From a virus: a stretch of 36,548 nucleotides of DNA. Shown in pieces: positions 28,029-36,427 of the stretch; positions within the stretch are counted from its first letter, which is position 1, and every line of letters starts with the position of its first letter. A program made the position numbers and the translations under genes. The notes under the pieces are model-generated. The model was not told the DNA's origin, ran no database searches, and saw only the letters and a program-made list of their open reading frames with translations. The stretch is taken from positions 1-36,548 of the IMG/VR virus record IMGVR_UViG_3300030450_001980. One strand, given 5' to 3'.

Positions 28029-29090
28029 CTATTGAGTATGTATTGATGCAGGCAATGCTGTTGCCTTAATTACAAATGGGGGATAATATCTGTCAGGAGT
28101 TGTTGAAGTATTCCCACCCCACCTTAAATTAGTTGAAGTAGAGTTTGTTTTACCTGCTAACCAATATGTATAAGAAGTTCCTGATGTTAAACCACCTACA
28201 ACAAATTTACCTGTTACATACCTGTCATCTGTTTCATCTGCTGTGTCAAAACCATACCCATATATTAAATCATAAGATGTAGAACCATCTCCTATTTCTG
28301 CTGTTGCTAAATTATAAGTCGCATTGTCAGATAAAGAAAAATATATTACTTTATTAGATGATACTGAATCTCTATATATACTAAATTCTATTTCTACATT
28401 ACCGCTTGGTGGGGCTACAAATGTTACTTTTCCATCTGCATCTATAACATCATGGGATGTTGTTAGTGCGTAAGATTCTGTTGAACCTGTAGTTGTTAAA
28501 TGTGTATAACCTAATATCATACCTGCATAAGCACTATCTGTTGGACTAAACTCTGTTCCGTTATTTTTTGCAATAAACTTTCCGTCAGCAGGGTCTAGTA
28601 TTAAAGAACCATCAGAATCTAGATGCAAGTGACCTAATGTGCCACTAAAGTCTGTCGTACTTATTTTAGTCGCTCCGTTGGTGTCGACTTCAATCTGAAA
28701 GGTGTCAGCGGCTGTAGTAGAATCATTGATCCTTAAAAGCCTATTTTCAGAATCTATAAGCCATTGATAGGTAGTAAAGGCATCAGCGATATGAATACCG
28801 CCTGTCCCAGACACACCTGAACTTTGAATTTTTATATGATCTACATCTAGCATTAAAATACCATCTGTTGATAATAAAGCTCCCTCTCTTTTATCGAGAA
28901 CATTAGCATAAACATCATTATATTTAAGTCTTAATGCACCTTGAGCCGCAGTTATCTCCCCATTAACAACTATATCTTTAAGCTTAACTTTTCCTTCTTC
29001 ATTTACATAAACACCAATAGGCTCATCATCAATATAAATTTGCTGATAATCTTTGCTTAATGCGCCTTTTATTTTTAAGTCTTTACTCAT
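28029..29090 (-). CDS. Fibre-like structural protein, 353 aa
   Basis: Begins KDLKIKGALSKDYQQIYIDD and continues with the repeated beta pattern of phage fibres (TDGILMLDVDHIKIQSSG, FSGTLGHLHLDSDGSLILD). The C-terminal 150 residues form a separate domain (GNVEIEFSIYRDSVSSNK, FVVGGLTSGTSYTYWLAGKT), fibronectin-like in wording. It probably belongs to the adsorption apparatus together with the 253-aa protein. It is ATGA-coupled to the upstream 54-aa gene. Confidence 0.6.
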   Translation of the reverse strand: MSKDLKIKGALSKDYQQIYIDDEPIGVYVNEEGKVKLKDIVVNGEITAAQGALRLKYNDVYANVLDKREGALLSTDGILMLDVDHIKIQSSGVSGTGGIHIADAFTTYQWLIDSENRLLRINDSTTAADTFQIEVDTNGATKISTTDFSGTLGHLHLDSDGSLILDPADGKFIAKNNGTEFSPTDSAYAGMILGYTHLTTTGSTESYALTTSHDVIDADGKVTFVAPPSGNVEIEFSIYRDSVSSNKVIYFSLSDNATYNLATAEIGDGSTSYDLIYGYGFDTADETDDRYVTGKFVVGGLTSGTSYTYWLAGKTNSTSTNLRWGGNTSTTPDRYYPPFVIKATALPASIHTQ

Positions 29091-29251
29091 TTAATTTTTT
29101 TCTTTAACTCCGCAACTTCTTTTTGAAGCTTTGCTATTGCCTTGTCATTCTTATTAGGCTTATTCACATAATCCTCTAAAGGTTTTAGCTTAGGAAATAC
29201 TTCTTTAAGAATTAAAGGCAATAGTTTTTTTAAAGCTGTTTTAATAATCAT
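29087..29251 (-). CDS. 54-aa amphipathic / coiled-coil protein
   Basis: ATG at 29251 overlaps the previous gene end; the stop overlaps the fibre start (ATGA). The N-terminus is an amphipathic helix (IIKTALKKLLPLILKEVFPK), followed by a charged coil (AIAKLQKEVAELKKKI). A membrane-active or linker protein in the lysis/fibre border. No family recognised. Confidence 0.5.
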   Translation of the reverse strand: MIIKTALKKLLPLILKEVFPKLKPLEDYVNKPNKNDKAIAKLQKEVAELKKKIK

Positions 29252-29520
29252 TTTTTATTATCTGACCTTAGACCTTTAATAAGACCTCTTAATGCACCGC
29301 CTACAACATTATCTACCAAATCGATAAAATAAGGCTCTATAGTGCTATTCCATATCTTTTTAGTTGCCCAAAACTTAGTTAGACCTGCTGTCATTAATAT
29401 TCCTAGTTTTTCAAAACAACCTTCTGTTACTGCACAAATCTTTTCATTAGGTATCTTTTTTAATACCCATAAAACTGCTCCACCACTACTTAATCCTAAA
29501 GTCATTGTTAACCAATCCAT
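29248..29520 (-). CDS. 90-aa membrane protein, possible holin partner
   Basis: N-terminal hydrophobic segment (WLTMTLGLSSGGAVLWVL), two cysteines (CAVTEGC), a second moderately hydrophobic helix (LGILMTAGLTKFWATKK) and a basic end (GLIKGLRSDNKK). The position among holin-like and lysis genes suggests a holin, antiholin or membrane tether. Not identified. Confidence 0.5.
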   Translation of the reverse strand: MDWLTMTLGLSSGGAVLWVLKKIPNEKICAVTEGCFEKLGILMTAGLTKFWATKKIWNSTIEPYFIDLVDNVVGGALRGLIKGLRSDNKK

Positions 29521-29681
29521 TAGTTTTCTCCTTTAATTAAATTTTCAAGTTCTATCACTTTTGACCTGAGTATTATATTGTCATTCTCAAGCCTTCTTAT
29601 TTTTAAACCGAAACTATTTAGCTTCACATCAACCTCTTGTCTTAGTTGATTCATCATTTTTCTATCTTTAATACTAATCAT
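29520..29681 (-). CDS. 53-aa coiled-coil protein
   Basis: ATG at 29681 lies inside the end of the MscS-like gene (ATGA type overlap), the stop overlaps the next start (TAATG). Residues 15-50 show heptads (VKLNSFGLKIRRLENDN, RSKVIELENLIK). No transmembrane helix. Function unknown. Confidence 0.5.
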   Translation of the reverse strand: MISIKDRKMMNQLRQEVDVKLNSFGLKIRRLENDNIILRSKVIELENLIKGEN

Positions 29682-30043
29682 TTTTCTTCCCACTTACTTA
29701 AATCTAGCATCTGCAAAGGCCTTTCTATAACGTGTTCTTTTAACTTATCGTTTTGGATTTGGATTTTAGTCCCACCTTTTACATAAGGTTTCCCATTAGC
29801 CATTCCAATATCGTAAGCAAAGAATGTTGTTTTCCATAGACCAACCCTAATAACTCTTGCAGGGCGACCATCTAATATGACTACATCGTCAGTATTAAGG
29901 TCTTTGCCCATAAAGACTTTTAAGCCTTCAACAACAGTCTCTATCGTTGATTTAAATAATAGAAGAGCAACCCCAGATAAAAATAGCCATACCCAGTTCC
30001 CTAGGAATCCTTCTGCCTGTTTCTGTAATTCCTCTTCGTTCAT
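29678..30043 (-). CDS. Membrane protein with MscS-like beta domain
   Basis: A 121-residue protein with a membrane helix at about 14-32 (GNWVWLFLSGVALLLFK), then KDLNTDDVVILDGRPARVIR, LWKTTFFAYD and GTKIQIQNDKLKEHVIERPL. This order matches the beta domain of MscS channels ('GD-V---G--G-V--I-----T', 'IPN--L---I-N'). Full MscS has three membrane helices; only one is present, so it cannot be a normal channel alone. In the lysis region it may be a holin, pinholin partner or osmotic-stress factor. GAGG lies upstream of the ATG. Confidence 0.6.
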   Translation of the reverse strand: MNEEELQKQAEGFLGNWVWLFLSGVALLLFKSTIETVVEGLKVFMGKDLNTDDVVILDGRPARVIRVGLWKTTFFAYDIGMANGKPYVKGGTKIQIQNDKLKEHVIERPLQMLDLSKWEEK

Positions 30044-30046
30044 TCA

Positions 30047-30193
30047 TTACTTCATTAACTTATAAATTTTTAAACATATATATATAAAAGTGGCAACCCC
30101 TACTAAAACTCTAATTGCTAAAGGCAGCCACTCCACCCAAGTTAAGACAACAGCACTTGTTCCTGCTGTAGTTGTCTTTAAGCTATCTATCAT
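30047..30193 (-). CDS. Putative holin, 48 aa
   Basis: ATG 30193 follows GGAGAG with five bases between; a GTG at 30274 in the same frame would add an unlikely basic extension. The product has a short N-terminus (MIDSLKTTTAGTSAVV) and one helix (WLPLAIRVLVGVATFIYICL) with a basic tail (KIYKLMK), the shape of very small phage holins. Neighbouring genes are MscS-like and an endolysin two genes away. Confidence 0.55.
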   Translation of the reverse strand: MIDSLKTTTAGTSAVVLTWVEWLPLAIRVLVGVATFIYICLKIYKLMK

Positions 30194-30273
30194 AGATACT
30201 CTCCGAAAATTTTGGAAGCGTAGTGCAAGATCGCTTCTTCGTATAATATGGAGTGTACAAACCAGAGGATGCA

Positions 30274-31488
30274 CTATACGACCACTTTGAATATGGTTTC
30301 TCGTTTCCGATTTTTTTTCGCTGATTTTGCATTATACGCCTCCAAAGTCTTATCAATATCATAACCACTACAATCTGTATTTTGCAAGTCTATCTTAATA
30401 CCGTCTCGATTTCCATTATCATAGAACACATAAGCGTTCTGACTTGCTCTTCCACCGAGATTTAAAGCTTTTTCAGAATAATCATTCGCACCTACCATAC
30501 TAGATGATCTGCCAAAACAATCTCCTACTCTAGCTGAATGAACGTGTCCAAATATAACATAGTCTATCTTTATACCTTTCATCGAGTATCTACCGCATAT
30601 CTGATTGATAGACTTTTCTACACCTGCACCTACTGCCCCGTGTCCGTGTATCATCAAAAGATTCTGGCCCGCAACATTAATAACTAATTCAGATGGATCG
30701 CCGTCTATAAAATGTACCTTTGAGTCCTTAAAAAGGTATCTTAAGCAGTTAAAAATAGTATAGTCATAGTTATCAGTAGCTACAGAATTTGACCATCCCA
30801 ATTCCTTATTTGCACGTCCTTCATTTCCAACTACATTTGCCACACTAACATTAAACCTGCTGTTTAAGTCTAGAACAACCTGCTGCATTATATCTACAGC
30901 TAAAAAGGTTGCGTTAGCCCTATTAGAAGCCTGATTAAGTAATTCATCCAGCCTTCGGTCACTATTCATTAGGTCTCCAGTTAAAGCTACCACAACTTGG
31001 CTAACTCCATTAATCTTGAAGTATGCTGATGCCTTCTCTACGAAGTATTGGCATCGCTGTGAAGCAACTTTAAAATCATAACGATTATTCTGAAGTTCAA
31101 CTAATTCATTAAAATGAACATCACTAAATTGGATGACCCCAACCGCCCTTTTACTAATCTTATGGCTCTTAGTTAGTTTATGTAGTTTATTTTTTTCAAA
31201 AAGCTTTTTTAATTCTTTGCTGTACTCTTCTACAGCGTTTTCAACTCTTGCGTGTTCTCTAAAGCCCTTTCTTTCTATTCTAGTAACGTCTTGGGCTTTT
31301 TGTTTCTCTTTTCTGTACCTAACATTTTCTCGAAGAAGTTCTAAGTCTTCAATAGGATTTACCGTTCTATACTTGCAAGCACCGCATTGATATCGCTGCT
31401 TATATTTATCAAACCCACTTTTAGCTAAACCTCTATGGTAGCATCTTGGGCAAGCAAGAACCTTATCTAGGTATTCGTCAGATGACAT
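30274..31488 (-). CDS. Zinc-ribbon + calcineurin-like metallophosphoesterase
   Basis: A 404-residue protein. A zinc ribbon opens it (CPRC at 13-16, CGAC at 35-38), then a basic helical linker (about 50-110), then the phosphoesterase: FSDVHFNE (D123, H125), LTGDLMNS (D172), VGNEGR (N222), MIHGHG (H281, H283) and FGHVHS (H316... H318 region). The usual GNH is GNE here, so the His that assists catalysis is replaced by Glu. Homologous phosphoesterases in phages are seen as nucleases or phosphatases. Its place in the late lysis region is unusual; the zinc ribbon suggests a nucleic-acid substrate. Confidence 0.7.
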   Translation of the reverse strand: MSSDEYLDKVLACPRCYHRGLAKSGFDKYKQRYQCGACKYRTVNPIEDLELLRENVRYRKEKQKAQDVTRIERKGFREHARVENAVEEYSKELKKLFEKNKLHKLTKSHKISKRAVGVIQFSDVHFNELVELQNNRYDFKVASQRCQYFVEKASAYFKINGVSQVVVALTGDLMNSDRRLDELLNQASNRANATFLAVDIMQQVVLDLNSRFNVSVANVVGNEGRANKELGWSNSVATDNYDYTIFNCLRYLFKDSKVHFIDGDPSELVINVAGQNLLMIHGHGAVGAGVEKSINQICGRYSMKGIKIDYVIFGHVHSARVGDCFGRSSSMVGANDYSEKALNLGGRASQNAYVFYDNGNRDGIKIDLQNTDCSGYDIDKTLEAYNAKSAKKNRKRETIFKVVV

Positions 31489-31518
31489 AAATTAATGTTT
31501 GGCAGTTGAAAGAAGCAA

Positions 31519-31923
31519 CTAAAGAGATTTAATAATCTCACTTAATTCTTTAGCTCTGTTAGGCGTTTGCTTCGCCCATTTTGAGTCTAACATTTCTTCT
31601 GAAGCTTTTTCCCACTCAGAGCCTTCTAAGTAGCCAATGGTTTTCTTGAACTTGCAGAAGCCTCTAAATCCTAATTGATATGCCATATTTAACATAACAT
31701 TCCTAACTTCTACAGGCGATGTTTTAAACCAATCAAACTTTTTTTCAAATCTTTCTTCTAATACTTCTAATTTTTCTTTAAGGATCAACTCACACACTTC
31801 TTCAGATAACTCTAAATCTTTAATAGCGAAGCCAATCCCTATAGTATCTACACCTGCTGTGCATTTATATACTTTAGGTTTATATCCTTCGTGTATTTTT
31901 AACTGATCTATTATATCTTTCAT
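31519..31923 (-). CDS. Endolysin, T4-lysozyme type (GH24)
   Basis: A 134-residue muramidase. HEGYKPKVYKCTAGVDTIGIG gives the GH24 triad in proper spacing: E12, then C21 where T4 lysozyme has Asp20, and T27. Cys at this place is known in phage GH24 lysozymes. The C-terminal helical lobe (RNVMLNMAYQLGFRGFCKF, KWAKQTPNRAKELSEII) is also typical. No signal peptide, so it needs a holin; candidates lie just downstream. It cuts peptidoglycan at the end of infection. Confidence 0.88.
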   Translation of the reverse strand: MKDIIDQLKIHEGYKPKVYKCTAGVDTIGIGFAIKDLELSEEVCELILKEKLEVLEERFEKKFDWFKTSPVEVRNVMLNMAYQLGFRGFCKFKKTIGYLEGSEWEKASEEMLDSKWAKQTPNRAKELSEIIKSL

Positions 31924-31954
31924 AATTTTAAGTTGTTCTGTCCAATATTGATAT

Positions 31955-32146
31955 TTATTTTTCAGATTTCTTTTTATTTTTGGGTTTGGGCTTAGATTTC
32001 GGCTTTGGCATTTCTACCACATTTAAACCAAATGACTCAATTTTTTCATACTCTTTTAGTTCTGCCTCGCTAATCATAAACTCAACCCCATTTCTTTTTC
32101 CTGATGGACATTTTGATCCTGTGCAAATAACTTTTATATTTCTCAT
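31955..32146 (-). CDS. 63-aa protein with Pro/Lys-rich tail
   Basis: ATG 32146 follows AGGAGA; an earlier in-frame ATG at 32167 lacks it and lies in the stem-loop. The N-terminus has CTGSKCPSGKRNG (C9, C14), a helical centre and a tail of Pro-Lys repeats (PKPKSKPKPKNKKK). The cysteine motif may be a capsid or DNA contact. Small head-associated protein by position; no family recognised. Confidence 0.55.
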   Translation of the reverse strand: MRNIKVICTGSKCPSGKRNGVEFMISEAELKEYEKIESFGLNVVEMPKPKSKPKPKNKKKSEK

Positions 32147-32161
32147 AAATTCTCCTGTTAA

Positions 32162-32192
32162 ATACAAGGGGGAGCTTTAATCCCCCTTGTAT
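32162..32192 (-). terminator. Strong stem-loop after the major capsid gene
   Basis: ATACAAGGGGGA and TCCCCCTTGTAT pair over 12 bases with a 7-base loop, 13 bases after the capsid stop. On the minus strand it is followed by TTAACAGG rather than a long T-run, so it may be a partial terminator or a 3' stability element that lets capsid mRNA accumulate over downstream genes. Confidence 0.7.
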
Positions 32193-32204
32193 AATTATAA
32201 GGTT

Positions 32205-33152
32205 CTACCAAGAAGTAGTGCCTTCTTCAACAATTCCAAAACACTTAAATTGACTAGCGTCTTGTAGCAGTTTGCAACCATATATCATATCGCCAACTAA
32301 TTTGTGTGCAATATAATCAATATCGTATTCCGAGCTAACAGTAGGCTGTTTACTAAAAGCGTGTCCTAATGCAGTATTATGAATTACAAAACCACCAAGA
32401 ACATTTCCGTTAGTCAAAGCAGAAGATCCGTCAACTGCTTTTACAGCATCATTGTGGTTAGTAGATGTAATATTATTAGACAATACAACATTCATGCCCA
32501 TAACACTTCCAACTAGCCCATTTTGAGCATTAGCAATTCCTGTTTTAGACACATGAATAAAATCGTCTATTTGGAATAAAGATGCGTACAATATTGGATT
32601 TAAAACTAATGTGCAATCTTGTAATCTCATATCATTTTCTAAAACAATACGAGAAATGAGAGACATAGTAGCTGCATCTATTGTTTTTGCAGCTGTGTTT
32701 CCAGATATATCAATACATCTCAATGTTGTTGCAGCAGCAGCTTCAACAGCAGCATCAACACCTAATGCCAATTTGTATCCAATAGAATCTGCATACATTG
32801 ATAATAGGTCTGAGCTTGACTGAACTACTCCCATATCTTCAACCATAGCTGAAGCGTACTGGTGAGTAGTAGCTGTAATTGTCAACTCATCTTCAGTTGC
32901 GTTTGTGTAGTTTACTGGAACGTGTGGATCTTTAGTCGCCACATTTGCTACATCTGCTACAGATGGAACATGAACTGTGTCACCACCACTACTTAATAAA
33001 GAAGAATAGTCGTTAGATAATTCTCCGAGAACTAGATTTTTTTTGAATGAAGCCCTTACTGCTTGCGCCCAAATTTCTGGTATAAATACCGCTAATTCTG
33101 TATCACTAGCTTGAGATGCGACAGGATTGGCTGATCCGATTGTTGTTGCCAT
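32205..33152 (-). CDS. Major capsid protein (HK97-fold type)
   Basis: A 315-residue protein. The N-terminal part (IPEIWAQAVRASFKKNLVLG, VHVPSVADVANVATKDPHVP) and centre (LTITATTHQYASAMVED, LVLNPILYASLFQIDDFI) and the end GFVIHNTALGHAF... SEYDIDYIAHKLVGDMIYG match the phage coat proteins of the HK97 fold. Position after the scaffold, AGGAGG upstream and the 3' stem-loop fit a highly expressed gene. It is on the strand opposite the portal. Confidence 0.82.
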   Translation of the reverse strand: MATTIGSANPVASQASDTELAVFIPEIWAQAVRASFKKNLVLGELSNDYSSLLSSGGDTVHVPSVADVANVATKDPHVPVNYTNATEDELTITATTHQYASAMVEDMGVVQSSSDLLSMYADSIGYKLALGVDAAVEAAAATTLRCIDISGNTAAKTIDAATMSLISRIVLENDMRLQDCTLVLNPILYASLFQIDDFIHVSKTGIANAQNGLVGSVMGMNVVLSNNITSTNHNDAVKAVDGSSALTNGNVLGGFVIHNTALGHAFSKQPTVSSEYDIDYIAHKLVGDMIYGCKLLQDASQFKCFGIVEEGTTSW

Positions 33153-33175
33153 TTATTTTTCCTCCTTAGGAATTT

Positions 33176-33703
33176 TTAGTTTTTTTTCTGTGCATTTGCA
33201 ATTATAGAACCCCAATTCTTTTTTAGGCTTTCTTTATTTCCCCAATCTACAGGCTCACTAGGGATTTCTTGCCTTGCATTACCTGCTACTTGAGGAGCAT
33301 TTGCTTTTACACTATTAATTTTATTAGTAACAAATTCAAGAGTGTCTAAAGGTAAACCTTGTAAAGACTCTCTATCTTCTTCAGGATGTTTTTCTAACAA
33401 AGAAGCACGTCTTGTTTCTTCATACTTATTCCATTTATCTGCAACAGATGATAAAGTTTCATTTTCAGAAGACACTTTTTCATAAAGAGCTTTAAAATCT
33501 TCTTTTTCTTTCAACTTTGTTTCTTCAGCTTTTGCAAATTTCTTTTCCATTTCCGCTATACGAGCTTCTGCATCCTGCGCCCTTTTTCTATACTTTTTGC
33601 TTTCTGCTATTAAACCACCATCATCAGGCGAACTTGCTGGTGTTTCTGGGGTAGGTTGCTCACTTACTGTTTCGCTTACTACTGCTTTATTCTCTTCGGA
33701 CAT
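33176..33703 (-). CDS. Scaffolding protein
   Basis: A 175-residue acidic protein with a Pro/Glu/Ser-rich disordered start, a coiled-coil centre (KKYRKRAQDAEARIAEMEKK, EDFKALYEKVSSENETLSS) and a short basic end. This is the standard look of siphovirus scaffolds directly upstream of the capsid gene. AGGAGGG lies before the ATG. It is the first gene of the leftward late unit. Confidence 0.72.
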   Translation of the reverse strand: MSEENKAVVSETVSEQPTPETPASSPDDGGLIAESKKYRKRAQDAEARIAEMEKKFAKAEETKLKEKEDFKALYEKVSSENETLSSVADKWNKYEETRRASLLEKHPEEDRESLQGLPLDTLEFVTNKINSVKANAPQVAGNARQEIPSEPVDWGNKESLKKNWGSIIANAQKKN

Positions 33704-33803
33704 ACTGCCCTCCTATCTTGTGTTTTGAAAAATAAAAATACTATATCTTGTATTTATCTTACGCCATAAGTTAGATTATGGCAGTTGTTTATTGCAACCT
33801 TTA
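33704..33803. promoter_or_regulatory. Divergent promoter region with perfect inverted repeat
   Basis: GCCATAA (33763-33769) and TTATGGC (33776-33782) form a perfect dyad with a 6-base centre. For the leftward unit, TATAGT (complement of 33740-33745) could be a -10 box with TTATGG, 18 bases off, as a weak -35 that overlaps the dyad. For the rightward unit TTGAAA at 33725 lacks a good -10. The dyad may be an operator for one or both late units. Confidence 0.45.
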
Positions 33804-35126
33804 ATGGAAAATAATTTAAATAAAGACATTGAATTTAAGAAATCTTGGTTTGACTTTATGGGATATAATCCGCACAAAGGTCAAGAAAAATTGCATTTTC
33901 CAACTAAAGAGACAGCTCGGTTTTTTGTCATGGTGTGTGGTAGAAGGTTTGGTAAGACAACTTGTTCTGCTATGGAAGCAACATTTGTAGCATCGCAGCC
34001 GAATAAAAGAATATGGTGTGTTGGTCTATCTTACGACAAAGCAGACTTAATGTTCCGTGAAATTTGGGAAAAGATGGTAGTTGGGCATCAGAATGATATT
34101 ATAAGAGCATCTGAAAAAGAGCGATATATAAAATTTAAGTGGGGTACAGTTGTTGAGGGAAAGTCTGCTGATAACCCAGATTCATTAGTAGGTGAAGGTT
34201 TAGACTTGCTAATTATAGATGAGGCTGCTAAAGTAAAAAGAAAAATATGGGATATGTATTTATCTCCTACTTTGTCAGATAGAAAAGGTAAGGCAATATT
34301 TATTACTACCCCAGAAGGCTTTAATTGGATATATGATTTATATTTGCTTGGACAGAAAGATGATCTATGGGAATCTCACCAAGCACCTTCGTGGGAAAAT
34401 CAGTTTGCTTTTCCTGATGGAAAGAATGATTCTTTTTTGCTTGAAAGAAAAAGAAATATGGCCCAAGAGTCATACAATCAAGAGTATGGGGCTAAATTTA
34501 CAACATTTGCTGGTCAAGTATATCCATTTGACCGCAATTTAGATGTAGGGTATTTTCCTTATAATCCAGAATTTCCTACATTTTGCAGTATTGACTTTGG
34601 CTATAGAATGCCAGCAGTAGGTTGGTTTCAAATTCATAGAATTAATGGAGAATACCATATAAACGTAATTGATGAGATTATACACGAAAGAAATATTAAG
34701 ACAGATGAACTTGTTAATAGAATTAAATCAAAAAGATATAATGTTAGGGCGTATTATGGCGACCCTGCTGGAAAGCAAGCTCAAGGTCAATCAGGTCTGG
34801 GGGATATAGAAATTTTTAGACAAAATGGTATACGTATTCAAACAATAAGAGATAAAGTGTCTAGAAATATATCTTCAGGGGTCAATCATGTTAGAAGTTT
34901 TATAGAAAATGCAGACGGAAAGCGTTATTTGCATATTGACAATAAATGTCAAGGTATGGCAGAAGATTTAGAAAATTATCGTTATCCAGAACAAAAAGAA
35001 GGTAAAGAATTAAAGCTTGATCCTCTAAAAGACGGTTTTCACGATCATGGGTGCGATATGTTAAGATATTTTTTTATAAATAGGTTTCCAATTAAACAAC
35101 AAGAATTAATAGTGAGGAAGAGATGA
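33804..35126 (+). CDS. terL: Terminase large subunit
   Basis: A 440-residue packaging motor. Walker A is GRRFGKTT (46-53), Walker B LLIIDEAA (135-142), the coupling motif ITTPEG is near 167, and the nuclease residues are D264 in SIDFG, D320 in YYGDPAG and the late HDHGCDMLRY. The frame is open from a TTG at 33792, but ATG 33804 is preferred; neither has a Shine-Dalgarno sequence, so its translation start is uncertain. It overlaps the portal start (ATGA). Confidence 0.93.
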   Translation: MENNLNKDIEFKKSWFDFMGYNPHKGQEKLHFPTKETARFFVMVCGRRFGKTTCSAMEATFVASQPNKRIWCVGLSYDKADLMFREIWEKMVVGHQNDIIRASEKERYIKFKWGTVVEGKSADNPDSLVGEGLDLLIIDEAAKVKRKIWDMYLSPTLSDRKGKAIFITTPEGFNWIYDLYLLGQKDDLWESHQAPSWENQFAFPDGKNDSFLLERKRNMAQESYNQEYGAKFTTFAGQVYPFDRNLDVGYFPYNPEFPTFCSIDFGYRMPAVGWFQIHRINGEYHINVIDEIIHERNIKTDELVNRIKSKRYNVRAYYGDPAGKQAQGQSGLGDIEIFRQNGIRIQTIRDKVSRNISSGVNHVRSFIENADGKRYLHIDNKCQGMAEDLENYRYPEQKEGKELKLDPLKDGFHDHGCDMLRYFFINRFPIKQQELIVRKR

Positions 35127-36427
35127 CAGTAGAACAAATAATACAAGAATCAGTTAGAGAATTTAAACAATCTCAGCAAAAATCCAGAAGAGATCACATA
35201 AGAAAGCTTATAAATTATTATTGCGGATCAAATACGAGCATTTATATATCAAAATATTTTGACTCAGACGCTTTTAGAGAAGTTCCTTGTTATGAAGCTA
35301 ATTTTACTAAAAGATTTATAAATAAAATGAGTAGAATATATACTGTAGGAGCAGCTAGGAATGTAAGTAACGCTTATAGCAATTTAACTGTAATGAAAGA
35401 TGCTAGAATGAAGCATATAGAAAGAATGACTCGTTTAATTGGCTCTGTAGCTACTCAAGTAGTGTTTATTGATGACGATATGCCTCATTTTGACTATAGG
35501 CCTGTTTATTATTTCGATGTTCATCTTGGCGATAATCCTTTTAAACCTGAAGCTATAGTTTATCCTATCCTTAGCAATGTTGATGATGTCGCTTATGCTG
35601 AAAGTTTAAAGTATGCTTATTGGGATCAAGGTATGTATGCCCTTTACGATGAAAACGGCCATATATTAGAAGAATACGAACACGGGTATGGTGTCTTACC
35701 ATTTGTTTTTACTCATAGAGAGAATCAACTAGACTCATTCTTTGTGGATGGTGCAGATGATATTGTTTCTTGCAATGAACACGTTAATATAACTATGACT
35801 GAGCTTCAGTTAGGGTTAAGATTTCAGATGTTTGGTCAGCCTTATGTAACTGGACTTCAAGCCGATAAAAGATTAGAAAGAGCTGGATCTGACACTATAC
35901 TAGACCTACCAGAAGGATCTGTGTTTGATATTGTTGCTCCAGACGCTGATTTACAGTCAGTTATTGAGACAGTTAAGTTTCAAGTTGACTTAGTTGCTCA
36001 AAATAACCACTTATATGTTCAATTTGCTCAAGATGGTGGTGAAGTTCCTAGTGGCATTGCTCTTAAAATTAAAGATTTAGAGAGATTTGAGGACTATCAA
36101 GACGATATTGAGCTATGGAAAATGTATGAACACGAAATGTATCAAGTCGAAAGAGAGATAGCTGCTTATAATTCAATACGATTGCCTGAATCTCTTAAAT
36201 TAGACTTTAATGAGCCTGAATATCCTAAGACTATGCAAGACCAAATATTATGGGACAACCATAGGCTTGAAAACAATTTAATAACCCCAGCTAAGTTAAT
36301 GGTAGAGTATAACGATGACTTATCTATAAAAGAAGCGGAGAAATTAATTGGCGAAAACAAACAGCAAAACGAACAACAGTCAATCTTTGAAAGAATACGT
36401 CAACAAAATCAAAGACCTCAAGGATAA
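35123..36427 (+). CDS. Portal protein
   Basis: A 434-residue protein, ATGA-coupled to the large terminase gene. HIRKLINYYCGSN, CYEANFTKRFINKMSRIYT, then VVFIDDDMPHFDYRPVYY, YGVLPFVFTHRENQLDSFF and NEHVNITMTELQLGLRFQMF follow the order of SPP1/HK97-type portal proteins: N-terminal helices, wing, clip and stem. The ending is Gln-rich (ENKQQNEQQSIF). The 12-fold ring forms the packaging gate of the head. Confidence 0.85.
   Translation: MTVEQIIQESVREFKQSQQKSRRDHIRKLINYYCGSNTSIYISKYFDSDAFREVPCYEANFTKRFINKMSRIYTVGAARNVSNAYSNLTVMKDARMKHIERMTRLIGSVATQVVFIDDDMPHFDYRPVYYFDVHLGDNPFKPEAIVYPILSNVDDVAYAESLKYAYWDQGMYALYDENGHILEEYEHGYGVLPFVFTHRENQLDSFFVDGADDIVSCNEHVNITMTELQLGLRFQMFGQPYVTGLQADKRLERAGSDTILDLPEGSVFDIVAPDADLQSVIETVKFQVDLVAQNNHLYVQFAQDGGEVPSGIALKIKDLERFEDYQDDIELWKMYEHEMYQVEREIAAYNSIRLPESLKLDFNEPEYPKTMQDQILWDNHRLENNLITPAKLMVEYNDDLSIKEAEKLIGENKQQNEQQSIFERIRQQNQRPQG

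Noticed and set aside
30183-30368. 61-codon minus-strand frame between the phosphoesterase and the holin
   Set aside because: It overlaps the end of the phosphoesterase in another frame, has no ribosome site and a random composition.
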